Origin: Rhinopithecus roxellana | Taxonomy: Eukaryota > Chordata > Mammalia > Primates > Cercopithecidae | Reading direction: 5' to 3' | Length of the DNA stretch: 64,000 nucleotides | Assembly (NCBI RefSeq): GCF_007565055.1 | Contig: NC_044559.1 | Location: forward strand, 41,906,546 to 41,970,545 | In this document: positions 24,101 to 37,202 of the stretch, in pieces | Position numbering within the stretch: the first letter of the stretch is position 1 | How the letters are laid out: each line of letters opens with the position of its first letter | Made by a program: the position numbers and the translations under genes | Notes under the pieces: generated by a model | Database searches by the model: none | What the model saw: the letters and a program-made list of their open reading frames with translations, nothing else | What the model was told of the DNA's origin: nothing

Positions 24101-24372
24101 GGCTGGGCACGGTGGCTCGCACCTGTAATCCTAGCACTTTGGAAGGCCAAGGCAGGCAGATCACTTGAGGTCAGGAGTTCGAGACCAGCCTGACCTTGTC
24201 TCTTCTAAAAATACAAAAACTACCCCGCGTGGTGGCGCATACCTATAATCCCGGCTACCCGGAAGGCTAAGGCAGGAGAATCGCTGGAACCCAGGAAGTG
24301 GAGGTTGGCTGCAGTGAGCCGAGATTGCACCACTGCACTCCAGCCTGGGTGACAGAGTGAGACTCCGTCTGG

Positions 24373-24410
<38 letters not shown>
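24101..24410 (+). mobile_element. Alu SINE with 38-A tail
   Basis: Sense Alu lacking the usual 'ccaacatggtgaaac' segment in the left monomer, where cagcctgacc joins ttgtctcttc. Pure A tail 24373-24410. Near-perfect duplication cctgaagaca (24091-24100) and cctgaataca (24411-24420). Confidence 0.95.
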
Positions 24411-24415
<5 letters not shown>

Positions 24416-24419
24416 ATAC

Positions 24420-25555
24420 AAACGAAGGCTCAAGTGAGGGTGTCGCCTGCTTAGGTAAGCCATTTAAGTCCCATGCGTGGGTTTCCCCAATCTTATAATG
24501 AAAGTAATAGAAAAATTCCTCAAGCATTAAGATGATTATATTAAATAAAGCATATCAGCCCCTTAATAAGAAGAAAACACTATCCTACAGAAGGTTTTAT
24601 TAGAAGAATCATTATTACAAGTAAAAACAGACACCTCAAACAGCCATAGAAATTGCCTGATAATTCTAAATTCTAATAACAAGCCCTAAAAGAGTTATGC
24701 CCCAGTCAATTCAATCCAAGACTTAGTCATTCTTTTCTAATAAAACATGATTGCTTGAATTAAATGCTCTTAATAATATCCCAGAATTAGATAATGGCAG
24801 TGCACCTGGAGATTTCTCTATTATCAACAGAATAGCATCTCTTTGAGAAGTAGAAATGGTTGCGTGAGTTCTGAAATGAGACTAGAAAGAACAAAAATAG
24901 ATACGGGGAAAAAGAACAATGTATAAAACAATCTTTCAATTAAGACTAAACAGAAAAAAGAGGCATATAGGCCAAAATCTGGGGCAGAGAACACTCTTCC
25001 CTTATGGTTTTGGCATTAGACAAGTTTTTCATGTTTCAAGAGGACAGGAACATGATTTTAGTAAAATGAAGGCTGTATTGAATAACTAAAGGCGTGAAAA
25101 CAGAAGGACAAACAATTTTTAGAAAATAAAAGGCAAACATAATGCCCTAAAGAATATCCTTGATTAAATAATTTATTTTTTCTGAGTTGCATGGAACAGG
25201 AGCAGGTAAAACTGTACCCTTCTGTAAAATTAAGTAGAATTCTCTATATAAGGGTATCAGGAGCAGAGTGTCCCCTTTTAATTTGTAAAGTGATACACTT
25301 CAAGAATTGTATGCAATGCTGGCCCAAGGCTAAATTTTCATATCAAACACAATGAAATTCAGGAGGAACTTATACCAAATTAATTTTCTCAAAGCATACA
25401 TTGATTTGCTCACTTCCTACACTCCATACAAATTCAAAAGCCAGCTGAGGCTCTGCAAAGAGTGTAAGTTCAGACCCTCCTGCTGCCAGTCTCCCTCCCA
25501 TTCCCTCTGTTGGCTGTCACACCTACTTTTATGCACAACTCCCTCCCTGAATTAG
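24420..25555. other. Mostly unassigned; weak MIR trace
   Basis: 24450-24560 vaguely follows a MIR 3' half. The rest is AT-rich with no family recognised and no gene. Confidence 0.4.
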
Positions 25556-25559
25556 GGCC

Positions 25560-25770
25560 CTGGGTCCCCTGCTTTCCTCTTTCCAAGGCTGCTTTTGCTG
25601 CTGCTTTTCCCCAGGAGGCCCTTCCCCAAACCTCACATTTGGATCCTAGCCATCTTAGCCACCACCCCTCCAGGAAGCCTCCCTGACTTCCCCAGCTGAA
25701 AGGCTGCCAGCAGCCTATCCTGCAGCCCTTCCCTCACCTATCACACTCTTTGTATTCTAGATTATTTTAT
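25560..25770 (+). repeat. L2 LINE 3' region
   Basis: ctccaggaagcctccctgac and tcacactctttgtattctag fit the L2 3' region in order. Confidence 0.5.
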
Positions 25771-25839
25771 TCCTGGACCCCACACCACGCTAAGCAGTAC
25801 AGAAGGAAGGGAGGGAGGGAAGCCCTGGTCTCAGCATCC

Positions 25840-26000
25840 TTTGAGCACTTGCCGCTTGCTTGCCCAGCATTTCCCCAACATCCTTGCTCTTCCAACTCTT
25901 GCATAATCCTGGGGAGTTAGCACACTCTGCTTACAGAGGAGAAAACCTTAGCCTCTAAGGGAAGTCCCCTGCTCTTTCCCCTATTCTGTGTGGCCACAGC
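25840..26000 (+). repeat. MIR SINE relic
   Basis: tgagcacttgccgcttgctt, tgcataatcctggggagtta, ttacagaggagaaaacctta in MIR order, diverged. Confidence 0.5.
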
Positions 26001-26004
26001 TTCT

Positions 26005-26475
26005 CCAATCTGCCTGTGGCTCCCCACCAGTGGTGTGTTGCTTCCTGTAGCCTGCCTGGACACTTTTGGTGCTAATGCTAGAAAAATGAATTCCACTGAC
26101 AGACCTCAACATTATTTGGTGGGAGCCAAGGAGACCAGTTGCTTTAAGCATTCCTGGAGCATTGCCTCAGGCCACTGGATAAATTCTGGGCAAGCTGATA
26201 GCCATTGCCCCAACCCCAACCTACCTGGGTCCCTATAAGAAATAGATTCCCTCACGCCAAGCCCATGCCTGGGCTACCCACACAATGCCATGAAAAGTAA
26301 CAGGGTGACAGGCCCTAGCATTCATGGCTGCCTCTGTATAAATATTCCTAAGATGGAAAAGTCGTCTTAGACTCATGGTGGCTTTTTAGGATTGTATTTA
26401 CATCAAACGCAGGCACTAACTTGGGGAACATCTTGACAACCCACCTCTCTCCTTCCTCTCTGAGGTAGCTCTTGT
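26005..26475. other. Unassigned sequence, no gene seen
   Basis: No recognised repeat or gene. Confidence 0.4.
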
Positions 26476-26479
26476 AACC

Positions 26480-26960
26480 CTCCCCTTTGCTCTCTCTGTG
26501 CCAGCCCCACTGGCCTCTTTGTGTCCCACAAATGCACTCAGCATACTTGAGCCTAGGGCTTTGCAGTGACTGTTCCCTCTGCTAAAACACTCTTCCTTTG
26601 CACATCCATATGGCCAGATTCCCCTCATCTCTTCCAAGAGCTGGCTCATGTGTCGTCTTCCTGACAAGGACTACAGGGGCACCCTTCTGAAAATTGCAAT
26701 CACTTCTCACCCAAGCACACCCTCCATACTCCCAAGCCCCACACCTGTTCTATTTCTTGTCTCTGTAGCATTCACCACTGTACTAATATTCTATTTATGT
26801 TCTAACTTTATTTTTTCTTATTTTTTGTCTCCACCCACTCTTTCCCCATAACAGCAGGAATTTTTGTCAAATTTATCTCACTTTTCTATCTTAAGTCCAC
26901 AGCAGAGTGTCTGGGGCATAGCAGCACTCATGTTCAATAAGTACTTGTTGAGTGAATAAA
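26480..26960 (+). repeat. L2 LINE, long 3' segment
   Basis: Ordered matches over about 480 bp: ttccctctgctaaaacactc, gctggctcatgtgtcgtctt, cagcaggaatttttgtcaaa, gtgtctggggcatagcagca, gttcaataagtacttgttga. This is the best preserved L2 of the window and includes the 3' end. Confidence 0.8.
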
Positions 26961-26979
26961 CCTTAGAACATTTCCCTGG

Positions 26980-27318
26980 TATTGTGGCTCAAATGTATGT
27001 GTCACCCTAAAATTCATACATGGAACCTAAGACCCAATGTGTGAGTATTAAGAGCTGGGGCCTTTAGAAGGCGATGAAGTCATCCCTCCTGAGTGAGACT
27101 AGTACCTTATAAAAGGGCCCCAGGGAACCAGCTAGGTCCTTTTTGCCTTTCTGCCTTCAGATGTGTAAGGATGCAACAAAGGCTCTCACCAGATGCTGAA
27201 TGCAGGTGCCGCCATCTTGGATTTCCCAGCTTCCAGAACAGTGAGAAATACATTTCTATTGTTTATAAATTACTCAGTCCATGAGATGTTGTTATCGCAG
27301 CATAAATGGACTAAGAGA
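26980..27318 (+). mobile_element. MaLR solo LTR (MLT1-type)
   Basis: aaaattcatacatggaacct, cttataaaagggccccaggg, catcttggatttcccagctt, agaacagtgagaaatacatt to a final atggactaagaga. Typical MLT1 layout. Confidence 0.8.
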
Positions 27319-27370
27319 CCTGGCAGATTACAGACCTCATTTTAATGTGAAAAACAGAAATTAGGATGAG

Positions 27371-27765
27371 GTAATATATTAATTTTCTATGACTGCTCCA
27401 ACAAATTACCACAAGTTTGATAGCTTAAAACAACCCAAATTTATCATCTTACAGTTCTGGAGATTAGAGTCTGATACGGGTCAAATGAGACTAAAATCAG
27501 GGTCTCATCTGGCTTCATTTTGTCCTGGGAGCTCTGGAGGAGACGCTGTTTTCTTGCCTCTTCCAGCTCCTAGAGGCTGCCTGTATTCCTGTAATTCCTT
27601 GTAATTATGTTGAGCCCACTCAGATAATCCAGGAAAATCTCATCTCAAGATCCTTAATTCAATGACATCTACAAAGTCTCTTTTGCCATGAAAAGAATTA
27701 TATATTGATAGGTTTTGGGGATTAGGGCATGGACAACTTTGGGAGAGGCAGATTATTCTACAAGT
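27371..27765 (-). mobile_element. MaLR solo LTR (older MLT1-type), antisense
   Basis: Starts tattaattttctatgactgc, then ccaacaaattaccacaagtt, atcttacagttctggagatt, cacaa... and tcaagatccttaattcaatg. This is the reverse complement of an MLT1D-like LTR with an internal deletion. Confidence 0.7.
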
Positions 27766-28046
27766 AAAAAACTTTTTGCCATTTACATAATCTTTTAAAA
27801 AGGTTTGATTAATTATTAAAATGTTTACAACATACGGAGGAAGTACAAAAAATAATGTCTTTTCACCAAAAGCAAACAGCTAACATTTGTCATATATGTT
27901 TGGCTCATAACTTTTGGAAATAAAACACTGCAAATACAGCTAAATCCCCAACCCACTTCTTATTTCCTTCCTTCTTACCTTTCCTCAAAAGTATCCACTA
28001 TAAGGCTAATGGGAATTATTGTCATGAATGTATTTTTACCGGTTCT

Positions 28047-29000
<954 letters not shown>

Positions 29001-30060
29001 ATAGTATATACACTATTCTGTGTTTTTTAAATTTAGATAAATGGAATAATACTGTTCATTTCTTTTGCTGTTTGCTTTTACGTTTTGGTAATGTACCTAC
29101 TTTGGTACCATATTGATCTACTTCCAGCCTCCACTTTATTCAGAGACCTCAGATTATTTATCTATTTCTCTACTGATGGGGAGTGTCCACTCACATGCTA
29201 TGAAATAACAGAGCTGCGCTGACACCCGTGGATATGTTCCTTTGGTGCAAATGCGGGTTTCTCTAAAGGAGAATGTACTGAGAAATGCCACATCACTGTC
29301 TGAAGTGGTCGCTTGGACCAGTTAACATCTCCAGTGATGGTACAGCATGCCCATTCCTATACATCCTCGCCAACACTAGGTATGAACGTGCTTATTAACT
29401 GTCCTAAGCTGATGTAAGTGATGTCTGTGTGTCTTACTGATGATTCATTTTGAAATGTGCTTGTGTGAGAGGTTGAGAATATTTTCTTGTTGATGGATCA
29501 TGAAGGACTCCCCCTCAGGGAATTTCCTATTTATATTATTTCCCCCATCTTTCTATTGAGTTTGTCTTTTAAATAGGTATTTATACATTCTGGTTACTGA
29601 TATTTTGTAAATTTACATGGATTGTAAAATCTATTCTTATCTTTTCAGGATTTTTCCTGCTTCTTGGCAAGTGAGTTTATAATTTTAGTTAGAAAACTGT
29701 ATCACACTCTTTATTTGTGACTTCTACTTTTCCTATCCTGAAAAAAAATTTCTTCAAATCACTTCCTATTCAGTTCTCATAAAGATATTTGCCCATGTTT
29801 TCTTCTAATAGTTCCATAGTTTTGTTTTTGACATTCATATTTTTACATTATAGATTTTTAATATGATGGCAGATAATGATCAAATGTTATCTTCTTCTGA
29901 AAATGTGCTAGAATTACTTGTTTGGTCTATTACCTTCTGCTAATTTTAAAGCTGCCTCTGTCATATATCAAGCTTGCATCTATATGTGGCTCAGTGTCCA
30001 GGCTGCCTGACATCCCAAGACAATGCTGCACTGATTTATTCTCTACAGCTCCATGGTAAG

Positions 30061-30437
30061 TGATATGGTTAGGCTGTCTGTCACCACCCAAATCTCATCT
30101 TGAATTATAATCCCTATAATCCCCATGTGTCAAGGGAGAGACAATTGGAGGTAATGGGCTCATGGGGGCAGTTTCCCCCAAGCTGTTGTCATGATACTGA
30201 ATTAATTCTCATGAAATCTGATGGTTTTATAAGTGTTTGGTAGTTTCTCCTGCATTCATTCTCCTTCCTGCTGTCTTGTGAAGAAGGTGCCTTGCTTCCC
30301 CTTCACCTTCCACCATGATTGTAAGTTTCCTGAGGCTTCCTCAGACATGCTGAACTGTGAGTCAATTAAACCTTTTTCCTTTATAAATTACCCAGTCTCA
30401 GGCAATCTTTATACCAGTGTGAAAATGAACTAATACA
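30061..30437 (+). mobile_element. MST/THE1-type solo LTR with perfect TSD
   Basis: tgatatggttaggctgtctg to gaactaataca, 377 bp. Flanked by an identical 5-bp duplication gtaag at 30056-30060 and 30438-30442. Confidence 0.93.
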
Positions 30438-31225
30438 GTAAGCTTTGCTATCTAATAAGAAAAATTTTGTTCCCCATCCCAGCTTTCTCCCTTACCACAC
30501 ATATGGCCGCTTCCTTTAAATTTGTCTGGGAATTTTTTCACTCTTTACTCTTATGTAAGGCTTTAGGATCAGCTTGTCCAATTCTGAGAAAAGTCTTGTT
30601 AGGATTTTTATTAGACTAACAATGAAAGTGTAGAAGTGATATGTCTTCTTTATAATATTAAATCTTCCTGCCAATAAACTGGTATTTATATATCTTTCTA
30701 AATCTTTCAATAAAGTTTTTAAAAATTTTTGTTGTATCTGCAAATGTCTGTTACAAATATCAAGTTTAGTGTTTTTTTTTTTAATTACATTTTCTAATTA
30801 ATAGTTCCTAGGAAATAAGAACAGTATTCATTTTTATACTGATCTATCCAGCTACCATGTAGAACTGTCCTATTTCTCAGTAGCTTTTCTGTAGCTACAC
30901 TTGAAATTTTTGTGTCAACAAAATTTTGTCTACAATAACAGCAAAATAAAATAACAGCAATTTTGTTTCTGTCTTTATAAGTCTTACACATTTTATTTAT
31001 TTTACTGCACTGACTGAAAATCCTTTTTTTTTTTTTCAATGTTGAATTGAGGCAGTGATGAAAGCAAGGGAAATTTAATTCCTAACTTCAGAGGGAACAT
31101 ATGCAATGTTGCACCCTTCAGGTATGATATTTCTGTACATTTTAGGCAGAGACTCTTCATCAGGTAATGCTGTTCTTTCCTGTTTTTAGATTGCTGTTTT
31201 TTTAATGAATGGATGTTGAATTTTG

Positions 31226-31251
31226 AAAAAAAAAAAAAAAAAAAAAAAAAA
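31226..31251. repeat. Poly(A) run, 26 bp
   Basis: Uninterrupted A26 at the edge of the L1M fragment, with no Alu or processed copy directly in front of it on the + strand. Confidence 0.95.
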
Positions 31252-31343
31252 CTTTTACGTTTGAGACGCAGAGCAGTAGCATCCTTAGAGAGTAAACTCG
31301 GCAGTCAATGCCTGGATCTTATGAACAGTGGATGATATGTTAT

Positions 31344-31583
31344 TTTCTTTTTTTAACTTTTATTTTAAGCTCAGGGTACAAGTGCAGGTTTGTTACATAA
31401 GTAAAGTTGGGTCATGGGGGTTTGTTGTACAGATTATTTTGTCACCCAGGTATTAAGCCTAGTACTCATTATTTTTCCTCATCCTCTCCCTCCTCCCATC
31501 CTCTACCCTCTAACAAGTCCCAGTGTGTGTTGTTGCCCTCTGTGTGTACATGAGTTCTCATCATTTAGCTCCCACTTAACTTT
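31344..31583 (-). mobile_element. LINE-1 3' end, antisense
   Basis: taacttttattttaagctca, ggtacaagtgcaggtttgtt, tgttgccctctgtgtgtaca, ttagctcccacttaa are the reverse complement of an L1MA/L1P-age 3' UTR. Confidence 0.85.
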
Positions 31584-31621
31584 TATGGTATGTGAATTAT
31601 ATTTAAATACAAATAAGATAT

Positions 31622-31622
<1 letters not shown>

Positions 31623-31666
<44 letters not shown>

Positions 31667-31674
31667 CAGACAGA
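31623..31674. repeat. Compound microsatellite (TAGA)11(CAGA)2
   Basis: Uninterrupted TAGA tetramers from 31623 to about 31666, followed by two CAGA units. Likely length-polymorphic. Confidence 0.95.
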
Positions 31675-31689
31675 TATAGATAAAAGCTC

Positions 31690-33105
31690 ACTCTCTGAGT
31701 GGCTTTTATTCAGTGCAGCAGAACTAAAAAGCAGCCAGCGCCCTCTGAGCCTAATGTGCTCCTTCTCACCACGCAGCTCTTGGCTACCTCGCTTCCTGCC
31801 TCTCTCAGTTGATTCCCTGTGACTCCCTCCCTGCATGGAGGAGAGACAAGTGAAAATGAAAGACAGATGAGCGTGTAACTGGAGAGCTCTTTACAAGATG
31901 GCAGTGTTTCTGCTTCATTGCGTGAAACAGAACATGGAGCGGTGATAAAACCCAGCCAGATCCTTTGGGCTGACTTCCAACCGTAGGTGGTGGTTACTCA
32001 TTAGAAAGGAGCAAACACCGTAATGATTTCAAAACTAAAGAGTGCAAAGCCAAACATTCACTAATAATCACTCATCAGGGAGAGCAGATGGCACAGGTTG
32101 AACGCTCCTGAAGACGAAAGCCCTTGGCTGCAGGGGTGAATGTGCCCAGGGTCCACAGAAAATATCAAGTCAGTTACCTCTTGAAGCAATAATGGGAAAG
32201 TGCGGCTGGACTCCCTAGAACTCTGAAGCTGAGGTCAGAGATGACTCTGCTTCTGTCCAGCTCCCTAATCACATTTCTACAAGGCACTAAGCACCTCCAT
32301 TTTTCCATCTGTAGAATAGGTATCTTGGTTGCCATAGACCAACTTTTCTGATGTTTTAATTAAAACTAGGAAAACTGCCTTTTAGGATGGGCTGCTAGCA
32401 ATATGGAAAGGAGCACAAATTTCTGGGTAATGGAGAGCAAATCTATTCTAGTTCAAGTATTTGGAGTTCCTATAAATCTTACTCTATATCCAATTGTTGC
32501 TTGAGAAATAGTATTATCAACAGACTGTAAACAATATGCTTTTTAATCAACTGTGTCTCATCTGAGCTGTGATGCATCTTTGGCCTTATGAAAAGAGAAT
32601 GTTTATTTAATAAGAGCAGCTGCTGTAATTTGTCAAAATCATACCTTTTTCTGAAATTATTCCCCTGCTCACAAATGATAGTGACTTTTGCGAAAGAGTT
32701 TATTTTCATTACTCTATTAGCTGGTTCAGTCATCAGAAAACTTGCTTTGAGGGAATTGTTTCAAGATCATGTCATATCACACAGGGACCCCTTGGGAGTC
32801 ATCTACATAAGCTTTCTAAAACCTAACTTTTAAACAGCAGCAACAGTTTGCCTGTTTGCCTCCACATTTGTCCCATATCCCAAATCTGAGCTCTCTTCTC
32901 TTTGAAACTTCTCTCCATTTCCATCAATGCTTAGTGAACATCTGCAGGGTGTCAAGAGTTTAAGAAGTGACATTCATCTAAGAACCCAGGAACACCCAAA
33001 TGTGTGTGTCCCTGGCCAGTCTTTCCTTTGAAGTTCCTGAGAAACCTATACAGCAGAAAGTCACCAAGAATTAGTTTTTGATTACTATTTTGGTATTGTC
33101 CCCAA
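31690..33105. other. Unique-looking block, no gene seen
   Basis: About 1.4 kb with no recognised transposable element, unusual in this window. Open frames are short. A candidate for conserved non-coding sequence, but conservation cannot be judged from one genome. Confidence 0.4.
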
Positions 33106-33190
33106 CTAAGTTATCCTGGTCTGCTTGGGACTGAGGAAGTTTCCAGGGACATGGGACTTTCAGTTTTAAAACCAAGACAGTCTCAGAAAA
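33106..33190. repeat. Relative of the 3303-3373 MITE-like element
   Basis: Shares gggactttcagttttaaaa, in reverse complement, with the element at 3303-3373. Ends are less clear here. Confidence 0.4.
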
Positions 33191-33209
33191 ATTGGGGAAA
33201 ATTGATCAC

Positions 33210-33605
33210 TGTTGTGAATTCAATTCTGTGTCCACCCCCCACCTCAAAATTCATATGCTGAAGCCCCAACCCCCAATACCTAAGACTTTATTTGGAAATA
33301 GGGTCATTGAAGATGTAATTTGTTAAGATGAGGTCATACTAGAGTAGAGTGAGCCCCTCATCCCAGCTGACTGGTGTTCTTATAAAAAGGTGAGATTTGG
33401 ACACAGACAAGCACATGGGGAGAAGGCTACATGAAGGTGAAGGCGGAGGTCAGGGTGATGCAGTACCAGCTAAGGAGCCCCCATGATTGCTGGCAGACCA
33501 CCAGGGGCCGGGGGACAAGCATGGGCAGATTATCCCTCACAGCCCTCTGAAGGAACTGGACTTTGCTGACAGCTTGGTCTTTAACAAGAATCTGGACTCA
33601 CACAA
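33210..33605 (+). mobile_element. MaLR LTR (MLT1C-like), 3' end lost
   Basis: tgttgtgaattcaattctgt, ggaaatagggtcattgaaga, atgaggtcatactagagtag, ccctcacagccctctgaagg follow the LTR in order. The final segment is degraded and no terminal CA is identified. Confidence 0.75.
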
Positions 33606-33609
33606 CAAT

Positions 33610-35005
33610 TATGCTGGAAGGTCACAGATAAGGGAAGAGTTCGGGTAAAATTTGAGGAGTAAGGTGATGCTGAAACCACAGATAGGGAATGAGGTCAATT
33701 CAAGCTTCCCCAGGTTTCAAGAGGCCTTGCATGGATAGTAGGAACCCATGTCCTGTTCCCAGGAAGCACACTGGGATTGGGACTGGGGATGGGGCCTTGG
33801 TAGGACTTCCTATAAAATGAGTCAGGAGTGAGCCTCCCAGGCCCAGAAAAGACCCCACATGAAGCCTGCCAAGGAAGCCCTGCAGCTACCCACCCTCAGG
33901 GCACTGAGCTGTACTTCTTAAATAAAGAATATGAGTCACCGACTGGAGGAGCCCTCTGTAAATATCCTGGACTCTGCCCATATTTTCTAGGCTTGCGTAC
34001 AACTCAGAAGCGGAGAAGGAAAACCCGTATCTTATGACCAAGACTAAGTTTCCAATGAGTCTGGTTGGTGGGAGCTCAGAACAGATTAAAGTTGATTTAG
34101 AAAAATAAAAACACTCTGACATTTATCACGTGCACAGATGTAGGGTAAGACTCATACCCACTACCCATTCATTGATTCTGACAAGATGTGCTTTTAACTC
34201 TGCAAGCTGAGCTCCAATAGGCTGATGTCTCCAGACTCATTTTTTGTCCAAGCTTCCTTGCCTTAGGTGAGCAGCAGTTGCTACGGAGAGAAACACGTCT
34301 TCCCCAACCCCAATCAGAAGTCAATTGAGGAGATTCCTGAAGTGCTATAGCTGTGCTGAGAGGTGGCAGGAGGTTAGGCAGAGATGGGAGTAGGATAACA
34401 GGGAGATAGAGAAGCCTTCTGTGCTGTGGATGGTGGGGGAGAGGTGAAACAGGGATGGGAATGGGATGAAAAGAAAACAGAGAAGTCCATGTGGATGGGA
34501 GACAAGAGGAAGATAAACAATGTACAGTCCAGCCCTGCAGAGGCCCCTCTAGAACTCCAGGAGCCCCCTCAGCTCCATGGTTTGCATTCCCACCCCAGCC
34601 ATTCTTGGCTTTCATTCAGAACCCTGGGTGCCTATCAGTTTGAATCATAGCCCACAGCTCACCGCACTGTCAAATTTGTGTCTGCCAACAGAAAGGAATG
34701 TATTTCAGCCAGCAAGAGAGGGAACTCAGGATCTGTGGCAAGGAAAAATGGAATGCAGAGGAAAAACTCCATTAGAAATTCTCTGAGGTGCCAGGATCAT
34801 TCATCTTCCTCTTCTGGTTGTCAGTGGGCCACTCTCTGCCTACAGCTGCCACCATCTCTCTAAAGGAAAGAAACACAGCATGCTTATTTCCCTCTACTAA
34901 TTGCAGCATCAGACAGATCGTTGATAAAGCCCTGCAACAACCTCTCAACCTAACCTTTTACTGTATCAGTATCCTGTCCTACAGATGGGAGATGGGAGTG
35001 GGAGC
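33610..35005. other. Unassigned sequence, no gene seen
   Basis: About 1.4 kb. Contains a purine-rich patch near 34380-34520. A 148-codon antisense frame (34169-34615) overlaps the low-complexity patch and has no recognised domain. Confidence 0.4.
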
Positions 35006-35006
35006 C

Positions 35007-35056
35007 CGCCCCTTCCCCTTCCGCTGCCCCTTCCCCTTCCCCTCCCTTCCCTTCCC
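35007..35056. repeat. Polypyrimidine tract
   Basis: A CCCTTCC/CCTTCCC-type run on the + strand directly before the Alu T-tail. Low complexity. Confidence 0.9.
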
Positions 35057-35343
<287 letters not shown>

Positions 35344-35344
35344 T

Positions 35345-36215
35345 AGCCCACTCCTTATCAAAAAACTTCACCTTGTTGTGGCCTCTTTATCTTTCATGTG
35401 TGTGTCCTGTCCACCAGTCCATCTTTCCACGATTGGTTTGCACACGGCCACTTCAGACCTCCCTACTGCCCAATGTATCTCCTGTCATCTACCTAAAACT
35501 CATGAGCTTTAACCAGGAAATTGGACTTCGAATTCAAAACAAGAAAAACAATTAGAAGACCCAAAGTACAGGGAGTGCTCTATTTTACTTCTTCCTGTTT
35601 TGTATTTATTTCCCCTGAGACAGAGCACTGTGGAAGGGAGCCCCATTCCCAAGCATGGTGTCCAATACACTGGTGAGTCGTGGTAGATTATGAGGCAGGT
35701 CACAGGCAATTGCTATCACTAAAGTCTGTGAATAAATCTCTTTATAATAAAGTAGAGAGTATCCAATGGTATCCTTACAATAAAATTACTTCTACTCATT
35801 TCCATTTGGATATGCCTTCTTGAGTGGAAGAAGGTGGTGGAGCACTATTGACACACACCCCAGTCACCTAACTACCAGTTATGGTTGTTAGATATGGTTG
35901 TAGTAAAAAAACTTTTTCAAGTTTTTCTTGAAATCTAGTTATACCCATGGGGATGTATTTAACACGTGTCACCACTTGCCTCTTCTTTTGACAGAAAGAA
36001 TAACTGGGCTCAGTAATGCACCTAGAGACTCAGATTCCAGACCTGCCCACTTGCTTTACTATCCAAAACAACCATGACAAATGACTTCTCTGGCAGGGTG
36101 TTGGCCAAGACAAATTGAACTATAGAAGATCCTTGGCTTGCCAATGTTCAAATGATGAACTTTCAAAACTAGGAGCGAAACTGGCTGCGGAGCAAAAGCA
36201 TTTCAGCTCTGCACA
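35345..36215. other. Unassigned sequence, no gene seen
   Basis: No recognised repeat. Short featureless frames only. Confidence 0.4.
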
Positions 36216-36218
36216 ACA

Positions 36219-36232
36219 CCAACAGATGGCGC
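36219..36232 (+). promoter_or_regulatory. CTCF-like motif
   Basis: ccaacagatggcgc agrees with the core CTCF pattern CCASYAGRKGGCRS at 13 of 14 positions by my count. It lies in non-repeat sequence. Occupancy is unknown, and a chance match is possible in 64 kb. Confidence 0.35.
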
Positions 36233-36705
36233 TAAGTGTCACCCTCGTGGAGAGCCGAGGGACCTCGGAAGGGCCTTTGGAAATCTAATCTGGTTTTGAG
36301 TTATTGGTGGGAATATGCACCTTTACGATGGGAGAGTTTGAAGACATTGCCAAGACACATGCTGCAGCATTTGATCCTTTCTGCCTCACTGGCTTCTGCA
36401 ATTAACATGTTTTCACCAGTGAAACTCAGGTTGGGGGGAGAGCATTCTTCCAGGTTTATGCCTGTTGTCATGGAGTAATTATAATTAATGTCTCCTTTCA
36501 CAGTGTCCTGGTTTGTAGAATAAAACATCTGGTCCACCCACCCAGTGGGATCTTTGAGAAGCTATTCATTTTAGAGTCAGCATCTGTGGGCTAGCTCCAA
36601 GACTGTACTTTGCTTCCTTGGCAAACACCACACTACATCAAGAGGGGGCAAAAGAATATGATTGTGCTATTTTTACTTAGAATCCAAATGGTAGTTTATG
36701 AAATA

Positions 36706-36922
36706 CAGGGGTTCTCAACCTCAGCACTATTGACATTGGAGCTGGATAATTCTTTGGTGGTTGGGGAGGAGGGGTTGGGGGCGGGAGTCATACGCATTGT
36801 AAGATGTTTAGCAGCATCCCTGGCCTCTACTTGCTAGAGGCCAGCAGCACCTCCCCACTCTCTCCCAATTTGTGACAACCAAATACATTTCCAGACAGTC
36901 CCTGTATGAGAACCACCATTTT
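36706..36922 (-). mobile_element. MER20-like hAT MITE, antisense
   Basis: caggggttctcaacctcagc, actattgacattggagctgg, gatgtttagcagcatccctg, tttgtgacaaccaaatacat and a closing gagaaccacca. A short segment next to the right end is deleted compared with the copy at 23553. Confidence 0.85.
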
Positions 36923-37049
36923 AGTGCTTTATACAAGCAGGATTCAGTGTACAAATCTGTGTCAATTCTACCTCGGACAGTGATGGGACCTGAAACAGCA
37001 CGCAAAATCGGGGAGTGAGAAATGCTTACCTTTAGCATTTGAAAGAATG

Positions 37050-37198
37050 GGTTGGTGGTCATGAGCTCAAGATTTACAGTCAGACAGGTTTAGGTTTCAA
37101 TGTGGCCCTGTCACTTTCTAACTGTGTAACCTTGTGCAAGTTACTTGATATTTTTGAACCTCAGTTTCCTCATCTGTAAAATGGATTTTTAAAAATCC
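37050..37198 (+). repeat. MIR SINE, well preserved 3' half
   Basis: ctgtgtaaccttgtgcaagt, aacctcagtttcctcatctg, taaaatgg in almost consensus form. Confidence 0.85.
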
Positions 37199-37202
37199 CC
37201 AG

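Noticed and set aside
26980..27765. Two opposite MLT1 LTRs as one inverted-repeat unit
   Set aside because: They belong to different MLT1 subtypes and are not close copies of each other, so they would not pair well.
31226..31251. Poly(A) as the tail of a processed pseudogene
   Set aside because: Sequence before it is reversed L1M, not a transcript copy, and no target duplication was found.
34169..34615. 148-codon antisense frame
   Set aside because: Overlaps a purine-rich low-complexity stretch; Pro/Ser-rich composition is the complement of that patch.
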